Source: Candidatus Nealsonbacteria bacterium RBG_13_36_15 (GTDB taxonomy: Bacteria > Patescibacteriota > Minisyncoccia > Minisyncoccales > RBG-13-36-15). Taken from it: a DNA stretch of 7,388 nucleotides. Shown in pieces: positions 1-5,448 of the stretch. The notes beneath the pieces were generated by a model, which saw only the letters and a program-made list of their open reading frames with translations, searched no databases and had not been told where the DNA came from. A program made the position numbers and the translations under genes. Where the stretch lies: positions 1-7,388 of the forward strand of contig MHLV01000024.1 in the NCBI GenBank assembly GCA_001819145.1, in the 5' to 3' direction. How positions within the stretch are numbered: the first letter of the stretch is position 1; the number at the start of each line of letters is the position of its first letter.

Positions 1-163
1 GATGAGAATAATATTTTGTAGAAAAAAGTCCGAACTGAGCTTCATCAAACACAACTTTAGCTGGAAATGATAGATTTATAAACCTTGTTAAAAAAGCAAA
101 AATTCCCAGGAGAATTAAATCCCAGGAATTTAAAAAACATTCAGAAATATTCTTTCTTTTCAT
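1..163 (-). CDS. PMT/GT39-family membrane glycosyltransferase, N-terminal fragment (partial)
   Basis: This reading frame opens at an ATG (163-161) and runs off the left edge after 54 codons. The product starts MKRKNISECF, has a hydrophobic first membrane segment at about residues 15-25, then TRFINLSFP and VFDEAQFGLF at residues 38-47. An Arg after the first helix followed by FDE-x-x-FG is the conserved first extracytoplasmic loop of protein O-mannosyltransferases (GT39/PMT). In that family the Asp-Glu pair (here D40, E41) lies at the active site, and the enzyme moves mannose from a polyprenyl-phosphate carrier onto exported proteins. The family usually has His where this protein has Gln43 (FDE-x-H-FG). 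The start is supported by an in-frame TGA at 172-170 with no other start codon between. No Shine-Dalgarno sequence or convincing promoter is seen. The rest of the protein lies outside the window, so the acceptor and sugar are unknown; a related GT-C family is possible. Confidence 0.78.
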   Translation of the reverse strand, partial: MKRKNISECFLNSWDLILLGIFAFLTRFINLSFPAKVVFDEAQFGLFSTKYYSH

Positions 164-236
164 GAAGAGTCAGTGTTAATCAAGTAAATTGGACTTTTTT
201 CAGCGTAAATGCAAGGCAAAAGAGAAATTTCTTCGT

Positions 237-581
237 CTAAGCCATACCAAGGACAAATTTGACCAAAAATACAAGCCCCCTAGCCAAGAAAGCTACACCT
301 AATCCAATCAATGCATACATAAGGCTTCCTCTGGCAGAACTTACTCTGGCTGGATCTCCACCAGATGTCAGAAACTGAAAAGCAGCAATCAGAATGAAAA
401 GCAAGGCTACTGACAAAAGAATAGCGAAAAGCCAGTTGGCAACATTATCAATGAGGGTTATTATGTCACCCGCTGCTGTGACCGGCGATGGAATTGTTGT
501 AGTGGGTGCTGTAATGGCTAAACCAACCGTTGGTAAGGTCAAAAGAGTTGTTAGAAATAAAGTTGATAAAATCTTTTTCAT
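237..581 (-). CDS. Type IV secretion system pilin-like small membrane protein (VirB2/TrbC-like), downstream copy
   Basis: This 114-residue protein has a cleavable-type signal peptide (MKKILSTLFL start, likely cut after VGLA near residue 22), a Thr/Pro-rich linker, and two membrane helices at about 49-71 and 86-112. A short loop with FLTSGGDPARVSSAR at residues 70-84 joins the helices. The signal peptide, two helices and 'TSGG-x-P-x-x-V-x-x-A' loop are the layout of the T4SS pilin family common in CPR bacteria, a relative of VirB2/TrbC pilins that assemble into pili through the membrane. It follows a paralogue at 637-987 on the same strand after 55 bp and probably shares that gene's promoter. 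No Shine-Dalgarno sequence precedes the ATG, only A/T. No secretion ATPase or VirB6-like gene is visible here, so a role in conjugation, DNA uptake or attachment is inferred from the family only. Confidence 0.8.
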   Translation of the reverse strand: MKKILSTLFLTTLLTLPTVGLAITAPTTTIPSPVTAAGDIITLIDNVANWLFAILLSVALLFILIAAFQFLTSGGDPARVSSARGSLMYALIGLGVAFLARGLVFLVKFVLGMA

Positions 582-636
582 TTTTAATTAATTTTAATTT
601 TTTATAATTGCAATCGACCTTTTTATTTTTTACTTT

Positions 637-987
637 TTATGGTGTTACTCCTAAAATATCTTTTAAAATAATAATTAAACCTTTGCTTATTATAATTATA
701 GTATAACCAATTAGAGTGTAAAGGATTATCTTTTTGGCTGTGGATACCTGTTGTGGGTTGCCGCCAGAAGTTAAGAAATAAAAAGCGGCAATAAGTATCA
801 TTAAGGGAGCTAAAGCGGTGGCTACCCAAAAAATAAAGGTAATAATTCCGTCTATGAGATCTTCCAGACTATCAGAAGCAAGAGGATTGTCAATGGTTAC
901 TTGGCCAATAGCTATTGCCGGAATTGCAAGATAAGTAAGTAACGAGAAAACAATAAAAGATTTTAATAAATAAGACTTCCCAAACAT
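637..987 (-). CDS. Type IV secretion system pilin-like small membrane protein (VirB2/TrbC-like), upstream copy
   Basis: This 116-residue paralogue of the protein at 237-581 has a signal peptide (residues 1-26, ending AIPAIA), an acidic segment with SLEDLIDGI, helix 1 at about 48-71, the loop FLTSGGNPQQVSTAKK at 71-86, and helix 2 at about 87-110. The loop and the start of helix 2 (A-A-F-x-F-L-T-S-G-G-x-P-x-x-V-S-x-A) match the sister protein closely, while the signal peptide, linker and C-terminus have diverged. That suggests an old duplication giving two distinct pilin-like subunits. It is first in its unit: a good promoter (TTGACT-16-TATAAA) ends 18 bp before the ATG, so the transcript would have a very short leader. 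The Asp/Glu residues before helix 1 are missing from the sister and may mark a different role. The family assignment is firm; the function is inferred. Confidence 0.8.
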   Translation of the reverse strand: MFGKSYLLKSFIVFSLLTYLAIPAIAIGQVTIDNPLASDSLEDLIDGIITFIFWVATALAPLMILIAAFYFLTSGGNPQQVSTAKKIILYTLIGYTIIIISKGLIIILKDILGVTP

Positions 988-1004
988 AAATAAGGTTTCT
1001 TTAT

Positions 1005-1032
1005 TTTATACCCATAGCTTCTTTTGAGTCAA
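1005..1032 (-). promoter_or_regulatory. Promoter of the pilin pair
   Basis: Read on the minus strand, a -35 box TTGACT (1032-1027) is followed by 16 bp and a -10 box TATAAA (1010-1005). Each box differs from the sigma-70 consensus at one position. The predicted transcript start is near 998, only about 11 bases before the ATG at 987, so the leader would be very short. The -35 box abuts the hairpin at 1032-1051. Confidence 0.6.
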
Positions 1033-1051
1033 GGCCTAAATGTTAGGGCCT
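1032..1051. repeat. Inverted repeat next to the pilin promoter
   Basis: The left arm AGGCCTAA (1032-1039) and right arm TTAGGGCCT (1043-1051) pair over 8 bp with one bulged G around the 3-base spacer ATG. It touches the -35 box of the pilin promoter. It could be an operator-like site or a weak hairpin ending transcripts that come from the methyltransferase; no T-tract follows on either strand, so a classical terminator is not supported. Confidence 0.45.
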
Positions 1052-1068
1052 AATGGTCGCTCCGCTCC

Positions 1069-1158
1069 CCAGACACCTCTCGGTTTCTGGCGTTCGAGCA
1101 CTAAAAGCGTTGAGTGCTCAAGCCTGTTTTCCTACATGGGAAAACACCCAGTTTTCCC
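1069..1158. repeat. Cluster of three hairpins in a G+C-richer gap
   Basis: Three inverted repeats follow one another. The first pairs CCAGA (1069-1073) plus ACC (1075-1077) with GGT (1082-1084) plus TCTGG (1086-1090), with one mismatch and loop TCTC. The second pairs GAGCACT (1096-1102) with AGTGCTC (1113-1119) over a 10-base loop. The third region has three arms: TGTTTTCC (1125-1132) pairs with GGAAAACA (1139-1146), while GGGAAAAC (1138-1145) can instead pair with GTTTTCCC (1151-1158), so the two stems exclude each other. The gap is visibly richer in G and C than the flanking genes and has no credible reading frame. It may be a dispersed palindromic repeat, a structured RNA or a transcript end; the sequence alone does not decide. 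No T-run follows any stem. Confidence 0.5.
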
Positions 1159-1170
1159 GACCCCTTTCTC

Positions 1171-1204
1171 TCATTATGGTTTAGTAAATACTAAACCATA
1201 ATGA
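1171..1204. repeat. Perfect 16-bp inverted repeat across the methyltransferase stop codon
   Basis: The left arm TCATTATGGTTTAGTA (1171-1186) is the exact reverse complement of the right arm TACTAAACCATAATGA (1189-1204), with only two bases (AA) between. On the minus strand it covers the last nine codons of the methyltransferase (HYGLVFTKP), its TAA stop and three bases beyond. It could form a long hairpin or cruciform at the 3' end of that transcript. There is no T-tract after it on the minus strand, so intrinsic termination is uncertain; protection of the mRNA end or a protein-binding site are alternatives. Confidence 0.7.
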
Positions 1205-1698
1205 TAATCTCCAGCTGGAATTTCTCTATCCAGTTTCAAACCCAAATCTTTGGCTATTTTTTTAATTTCTTCGGCCGAGATTTTCCCTTCTTTCGGACCT
1301 AAGGTCGAATCTTCTTTCCAATCAACAACTAAAATTTTTCCGTCCTTTTTTAAAGTTCTTTTAGCTTCTTCTAAAATTTTTTCTTTTTCTTCTACCTGAA
1401 ATAAAAGATTAGTTATCAAAATCAAATCCAAGGAATTATCTTTAAGTCCGGAGCTATTATCTATTTCTAAATCAGCTCTGATTGCTTCAATATTAGAGAT
1501 ATTTGAAATACCAGCTTTGCCCCTAAGGGCTGAAAGAGGTTCTTCTAAAACATCAATGGCAAAAACTTGGCCCTCTTTCAGAATTTTAGCTAAAGGAATA
1601 GCCCAGCCTCCAGAACCCGAACCAAAATCAGCAGCTGTCATTTCACTTTTAAGATCTAACTGTTTTAAAATTTCTTCTGGATTTAGAAAACCTTCCAT
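1174..1698 (-). CDS. Class I SAM-dependent methyltransferase, substrate unknown
   Basis: This 174-residue protein has a single Rossmann-type methyltransferase domain. Motif I, DFGSGSGGWAIPLA (residues 24-37), is the glycine-rich loop that holds S-adenosylmethionine. The following strand VFAIDV ends in D49, the acidic residue expected to bind the ribose. Later strands are LDLILITNLLF (90-100) and GKILVVDWK (120-128), then a helix and C-terminal strand ending HYGLVFTKP. It is a minimal domain of the Methyltransf_11/25/31 kind with no added substrate-binding domain, so the substrate cannot be named. It lies 97 bp after gyrA on the same strand, and no strong promoter is seen in that gap, so read-through from the gyrA unit is likely. 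The ATG at 1698 sits just after the last TACGAAT repeat. Unusually, a perfect inverted repeat covers its last codons and stop. Confidence 0.82.
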   Translation of the reverse strand: MEGFLNPEEILKQLDLKSEMTAADFGSGSGGWAIPLAKILKEGQVFAIDVLEEPLSALRGKAGISNISNIEAIRADLEIDNSSGLKDNSLDLILITNLLFQVEEKEKILEEAKRTLKKDGKILVVDWKEDSTLGPKEGKISAEEIKKIAKDLGLKLDREIPAGDYHYGLVFTKP

Positions 1699-1702
1699 AC
1701 CC

Positions 1703-1734
1703 TACGAATTACGAATATTTACGAATATACGAAT
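1703..1734. repeat. Four copies of TACGAAT upstream of the methyltransferase
   Basis: TACGAAT occurs at 1703-1709, 1710-1716, 1720-1726 and 1728-1734 (ATTCGTA on the minus strand), with spacings of 0, 3 and 1 base. The array ends five bases before the methyltransferase ATG, so on that gene's transcript it would occupy the translation initiation region. It may be a short tandem or dispersed repeat of this genome; nothing shows a protein binding it. Confidence 0.6.
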
Positions 1735-1777
1735 AGAATCCTTAAACGAGGTAGTGAGTCGCAAGGGTGATTTGTGG

Positions 1778-1817
1778 CTCGGCTACCGAGTTGCTATATA
1801 CATGTAGCTGAAGCTAC
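1778..1817. repeat. Two short hairpins at the 3' end of gyrA
   Basis: CTCGG (1778-1782) pairs with CCGAG (1786-1790) across CTA, just past the gyrA stop. GTAGC (1804-1808) pairs with GCTAC (1813-1817) across TGAA, within the last codons of gyrA. The stems are short and have no T-run on the minus strand, so they are weak terminators at best. With the TACGAAT array they may form one repeat element spanning about 1703-1817. Confidence 0.4.
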
Positions 1818-4277
1818 CTTATCTCCTGGTTCTAGTTTCATAATCTTTACTCCCTGAGTAGATCTGTTTAGCTTTGGAATCGGATTTATCTTAGTTCTTA
1901 TCACCTGTCCTTTTTGGGAGATAACGATTAAATCTTCTTCTTGGCCAGTCAGAATGCTGGAAGATACCAAATTTCCCGTTTTCGGGGTAATATTGGCAGT
2001 TTTAATCCCAGAGCCCCCCCTGTTTTGTAATCTGTATTCTGCCAAATCGCTTTTCTTGCCAAATCCGTTTTCAGTCACCACTAATAAATATTCTTTTTTC
2101 TTTTGGTCTTTTGCCTTTTGCCAGCTTACTACTTCCAATCCAACCACTTCATCTCCCCCCTTAAGCCTTATACCCTTAACGCCAGAGGCCTGCCTTCCCA
2201 TCTCTCTAATCCCTTTTTCTTCAAAATAAATAGCCTGGCCCTTTTTGGTTACTAAAACCAATTGGTCCCCCTCTTTTATTTTTGCAACTCTCTCTAAAAC
2301 ATCTCCTTTCTTAAGGGTAATAGCTAAAATTCCTGACTTCCGGACGTTATCAAAGTCTTGAAGTTTTGTTTTCTTTATTATACCCTTTTTAGTTACCATA
2401 ACTAAGTATTTTATCCCCATCTCACTATCATCTTTACCTAAAGAAACTAAAGATAAAACCTTTTCTTGGGGAGAAATTTCTAAAAAATTCAATAAACCTC
2501 TTCCTCTGGCCAATCTCTGGCCTTCGGGAATTTCATAGACAGGAGTCTTAAATAACTTTCCAGAATCTGTAAAGAAAAATAAATAGTCGTGGGTTTTGGC
2601 TGCCAAGAAATGCTCAACAATATCGTCTGAAATTGTTTTCATTCCTACCATTCCTCTTCCTCCCCTCTTTTGAATCTTGTAAGTAGAGGGATTTATTCTT
2701 TTGATATAACCGCCGTGAGTTAAGGTAATAATTGTTTCTTCCTGAGGAATTAAATCTTCTAAGGCCAGTTCTCCGACTTTCTGAGCAACCAATTTCGTTC
2801 TTCTTTCGTCTCCGAACTTTTCTTTTAGCTCTCTCAACTCTTCTTTAATCACCTCTTTTATTTTCTGAGGGCTTTTTAAAATATCTGTCAATTCTTTAAT
2901 CGCTTTCTTTTTTTGCAAAAGCTCTTCTTCTATTCTTTTCCTTTCCAATTTTGCCAAAGCCGAAAGCTTTGTTTCTAAAATGGCATTGGCCTGAATCTGA
3001 GTTAATTTAAATTTACTCATCAGTCTCTTTTGAGCCTCTTCTCTGTTTGAAGAATTCTTTATCGTCTTAATAACCGCGTCTATCTTGCTTAAGCATTTGT
3101 GTAACCCCTCTAAAATATGAGCTCTTTCTTTGGCTCTTTCTAAATCAAATTTAGTTCGGCGGGTAACAACTTCTTTTCTGTGTAAAAGATAATAATTTAA
3201 AATTTCTGCCAAACTTAAAACTTTCGGCTGAATACCGTCTACTAAAGCAAGAAGGTTTAAGTGAAAAGTTTTTTGTAGGTCGGTGAATTTGTAAAGGCGG
3301 TTCAAAACTTTCTTGGGGAAAGCGTCTCTTTGCAAATCAAAAACAATTCTTAATCCATCTTTATCTGATTCATCTCTAATATCTTTTATTCCCTCAATCT
3401 TTTTTTCCTGAACTAAATTAGCAAATTGCTCAACTAAAGCGGATTTCTGAACTTGGAAAGGAATTTCTGAGATTACAACCTGCAATTCTTTAGTTTTTTC
3501 TCTCTCAATAATATCGGCTTTTCCCCTAACAACAATTGGGCCTCTGCCCTGAGAATATCCAGAAATTATTTCTTTTTGGTCATAAATTATGCCACCGGTT
3601 GGAAAATCAGGCCCTTTGACAAATTTAAAAAGGTCTTCAGTGGTGGCTTTTGGATGGTCAAGAAGGTGAGCTGAAGCATCAATAAGTTCAGTTAAATTGT
3701 GTGGCGGAATATTGGTTGCCATGCCGACAGCAATTCCCAAAGAGCCGTTTAAAAGAAGCTGGGGCAAGGGCGAGGGTGAAACTTGAGGCTCTTTTCTAGT
3801 CCCGTCATAATTATCATTAAAGTCTACTGTGTCTTTTTCAATATCTTCTAACATTGCCTCGCCAACTTTTGAAAGCTTACATTCTGTGTATCGCATGGCA
3901 GCTGACTCTGACGGATCATCAATGCTCCCAAAGTTTCCTTGGCCTTCTATTAAAGGGTATCTTAATGAAAAATCTTGAGCCATTCTGACTAAAGCGTCGT
4001 AAACTGCCGTATCGCCGTGGGGATGATAACGGCCGAGACAGGACCCGACGACTGTTGCCGATTTTCTAAATCTCGCTCCGTGGGTTAAACCATCTTCCCA
4101 CATCGTATACAAAATTCGGCGATGGACTGGCTTTAAACCGTCTCGGACATCAGGCAAGGCCCGGGAAACAATGACTGACATTGCATAATCAATGTAGCTT
4201 TCTTTCATCTCCTCAACTATCTCTCGGGGTTTAACATAACCTATTTCAGTATTTAATTTTTGGGATGTTTTTTGCAT
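1794..4277 (-). CDS. gyrA: DNA gyrase subunit A
   Basis: The breaking-and-rejoining subunit of DNA gyrase pairs with GyrB to put negative supercoils into DNA using ATP. The 827-residue length is in the usual range. The N-terminal catalytic core carries VSRALPDVRDGLKPVHRRILY (about 37-57), the quinolone-determining stretch YHPHGDTAVYD (84-94), and the catalytic Tyr130 in AAMRYTE after Arg129. A long coiled-coil follows at about 375-495. The C-terminal beta-pinwheel (about 505-827) shows six repeated blades and the GyrA box QKRGGRG at 536-542, which wraps DNA and separates gyrase from topoisomerase IV ParC. Thr90 and Asp94 match E. coli Ser83 and Asp87; Thr at the first site is natural in some bacteria, so resistance cannot be claimed. 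The ATG lies 13 bp after the upstream gene, without a Shine-Dalgarno sequence. The C-terminus (KVASATCI) contains a small hairpin and may have been altered by a repeat. Confidence 0.98.
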   Translation of the reverse strand: MQKTSQKLNTEIGYVKPREIVEEMKESYIDYAMSVIVSRALPDVRDGLKPVHRRILYTMWEDGLTHGARFRKSATVVGSCLGRYHPHGDTAVYDALVRMAQDFSLRYPLIEGQGNFGSIDDPSESAAMRYTECKLSKVGEAMLEDIEKDTVDFNDNYDGTRKEPQVSPSPLPQLLLNGSLGIAVGMATNIPPHNLTELIDASAHLLDHPKATTEDLFKFVKGPDFPTGGIIYDQKEIISGYSQGRGPIVVRGKADIIEREKTKELQVVISEIPFQVQKSALVEQFANLVQEKKIEGIKDIRDESDKDGLRIVFDLQRDAFPKKVLNRLYKFTDLQKTFHLNLLALVDGIQPKVLSLAEILNYYLLHRKEVVTRRTKFDLERAKERAHILEGLHKCLSKIDAVIKTIKNSSNREEAQKRLMSKFKLTQIQANAILETKLSALAKLERKRIEEELLQKKKAIKELTDILKSPQKIKEVIKEELRELKEKFGDERRTKLVAQKVGELALEDLIPQEETIITLTHGGYIKRINPSTYKIQKRGGRGMVGMKTISDDIVEHFLAAKTHDYLFFFTDSGKLFKTPVYEIPEGQRLARGRGLLNFLEISPQEKVLSLVSLGKDDSEMGIKYLVMVTKKGIIKKTKLQDFDNVRKSGILAITLKKGDVLERVAKIKEGDQLVLVTKKGQAIYFEEKGIREMGRQASGVKGIRLKGGDEVVGLEVVSWQKAKDQKKKEYLLVVTENGFGKKSDLAEYRLQNRGGSGIKTANITPKTGNLVSSSILTGQEEDLIVISQKGQVIRTKINPIPKLNRSTQGVKIMKLEPGDKVASATCI

Positions 4278-4290
4278 AAACTTTTAATAT

Positions 4291-4635
4291 CTATTGAGAA
4301 TTTTCTGGAGAGAGGGCCTCTTCTCCGGTTTTTCCCTCAGCCTTCAACTCTTCTTCTGTTTGCTTTTCTAATAATTCTTTAAATTCTTCTTCAGAAATTT
4401 CTGTTTCCGGAAATTCGGGAACTTCAATTTTAGGAATTTTATTTAAGTCTTCCTCAAATGTTGGCGGTTTGTACTGCTCAAAAATTTTTTCCGGGCTTAT
4501 CGCTTCTATTCTTGCTTTTAAACTATAAATAAAAGTAAATAAAAAAAGTGTTCCTATAATTATAACAGTTACCCAAAAAATAATCTTTCTAATGTGTTTT
4601 GGCTGATTCTGTATTTTCTTTAGAAGGTCTGTCAT
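4291..4635 (-). CDS. Single-pass membrane protein of unknown function upstream of gyrA
   Basis: I do not recognise a named family. The 114-residue product has a basic N-terminus (LLKKIQNQPKHIRK, residues 4-17), one membrane helix at about 18-38, and a tail rich in Glu and Pro from about residue 56 (with PKIEVPEFPETEISEEEF at 68-85) ending in SPENSQ. By the positive-inside rule the N-terminus should be in the cytoplasm and the acidic tail outside. No catalytic motif, cysteine or signal-peptidase site stands out. It lies 22 bp after the hydrolase and 13 bp before gyrA, so the three are probably one transcript. The amino-acid bias and tight packing support a real gene. A role as a small envelope or anchor protein is only a guess. 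Confidence 0.7.
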   Translation of the reverse strand: MTDLLKKIQNQPKHIRKIIFWVTVIIIGTLFLFTFIYSLKARIEAISPEKIFEQYKPPTFEEDLNKIPKIEVPEFPETEISEEEFKELLEKQTEEELKAEGKTGEEALSPENSQ

Positions 4636-4657
4636 CTTTTAAAAATATTCATTTTGA

Positions 4658-5317
4658 CTAATGGTTTAAGACAATAATTTTCGTTCCTTCTTCTGGCAAA
4701 TCCTTTTTCTTAAGAATAATTTTCGGCTGGGGGACAATTCCTTTTTGGCCCATTGATTTTAAAAACTTATCCAGACTTTCTAATTTTGATTTTAATTTTA
4801 ATTTAGATAATTGATAATGCATAGGAATCACTATTCTCGGTTCAATTTGAGAAATTATTTTTGAGGCTTCCGGACCGGAAATCGTAAAAACTCCTCCCAC
4901 TGGTATCATTAAAACGTCGCAGTCTCCAATTTTTTCAATTTGGTCTGACGTTAATTCTTTTTGGCCAAAGTCTCCCAAATGACACAATTTCATTCCTTCA
5001 GCTTCTATAATATAAATGGTTATCCCGCCTCTTTCCTTTCCTTGATTTTTATCATGAAAAGCAGAAATCCCCTGAATGGAAATTCCCTTAATTTCATATT
5101 CACCGGGACCCTGAATTAAAAAAGGGCTTCCTTTAATTGCCTTTGTATTATTATGATCATAATGATCGTGAGTAATCAACAAAATGTTAGCTTCAATCAA
5201 AGGAACCCTTAGGCCAATTTCCGCTGAGAAGGGATCAATAGCGATGCTTAATTTTTCCTCTTTGCCTCGGCTGGTAATTATTTGAAAAAAAGCATGTCCG
5301 TGCCAAATTACTTGCAT
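4658..5317 (-). CDS. Metallo-beta-lactamase-fold hydrolase (UlaG-like, Lactamase_B_3 type)
   Basis: This 219-residue protein has the full metal-binding set of the fold. It opens with MQVIWHGHAFF, like the WHGHS start of UlaG-type hydrolases. THDHYDHNN at 49-57 gives the H-x-H-x-D-H motif (H50, H52, D54, H55), with further ligands H88 (SAFHD), D116 (HLGDFG) and H167 (IPMHY). These should hold two metal ions, typically Zn or Mn. Small stand-alone members of this kind cleave phosphodiester or lactone bonds; the substrate here cannot be told, and no beta-CASP or RNA-binding domain is present to suggest an RNase J. It has no signal peptide, so it is cytoplasmic. It is first in a minus-strand group leading into gyrA, behind a plausible promoter. 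The start is the first ATG before the conserved WHGH strand, with only A/T-rich sequence ahead. Confidence 0.88.
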   Translation of the reverse strand: MQVIWHGHAFFQIITSRGKEEKLSIAIDPFSAEIGLRVPLIEANILLITHDHYDHNNTKAIKGSPFLIQGPGEYEIKGISIQGISAFHDKNQGKERGGITIYIIEAEGMKLCHLGDFGQKELTSDQIEKIGDCDVLMIPVGGVFTISGPEASKIISQIEPRIVIPMHYQLSKLKLKSKLESLDKFLKSMGQKGIVPQPKIILKKKDLPEEGTKIIVLNH

Positions 5318-5362
5318 GATTTTTAAATCCGTTATTTTATTAAAATTTTATAAACTATATTT

Positions 5363-5391
5363 AGTTTACCATAAAAAATTTTTCCTCTCAA
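5363..5391 (-). promoter_or_regulatory. Candidate promoter for the hydrolase-gyrA group
   Basis: On the minus strand, TTGAGA (5391-5386) is followed by 17 bp and TAAACT (5368-5363). The -35 matches the consensus at five of six bases, the -10 at four of six. The same TAAACT hexamer is found as the candidate -10 of nusA. The implied leader is about 40 bases. A short inverted repeat TAAACT...AGTTTA (5351-5368) overlaps the -10. No equally good promoter was seen on the plus strand for rpsA in this divergent gap. Confidence 0.4.
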
Positions 5392-5448
5392 CTATTGAAC
5401 CATTACAGGGGATTGAAAAAAACAAAAGGCTGTGTTAAGTTAAACAAT

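Noticed and set aside
394..591. Plus-strand open frame of 65 codons opposite the downstream pilin gene
   Set aside because: It is antisense to a gene with a signal peptide and family motif, and its product has no recognisable features.
623..829. Minus-strand frame of 68 codons inside the upstream pilin gene
   Set aside because: It is an out-of-frame shadow of the pilin gene, whose frame has the signal peptide and SGG loop.
1031..1051. Integron attC-like site (GTTAGG / CCTAA arms)
   Set aside because: The arms face each other over three bases and lack the spaced outer RYYYAAC/GTTRRRY pair, and there is no cassette structure.
1085..1110. TTCGAGC resembling a tRNA T-loop
   Set aside because: The flanking five bases do not form a T-stem and no acceptor or anticodon stem can be built.
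2014..2020. Run of seven C bases in gyrA as a possible phase-variable tract
   Set aside because: It encodes Arg-Gly-Gly of a pinwheel blade in an essential gene, the frame is intact and the run is short.
1517..2229. Plus-strand frames opposite the methyltransferase and the 3' part of gyrA
   Set aside because: They are antisense to clear conserved domains and have no motif of their own.
3980..4030. Thr in the quinolone region of GyrA as a resistance mutation
   Set aside because: Thr occurs naturally at this position in several bacteria and the second key residue, Asp94, is unchanged.
5395..5448. Longer rpsA start at TTG 5395
   Set aside because: The added 18 residues are basic and unlike an S1 N-terminus, and no ribosome-binding sequence supports it over the ATG at 5449.
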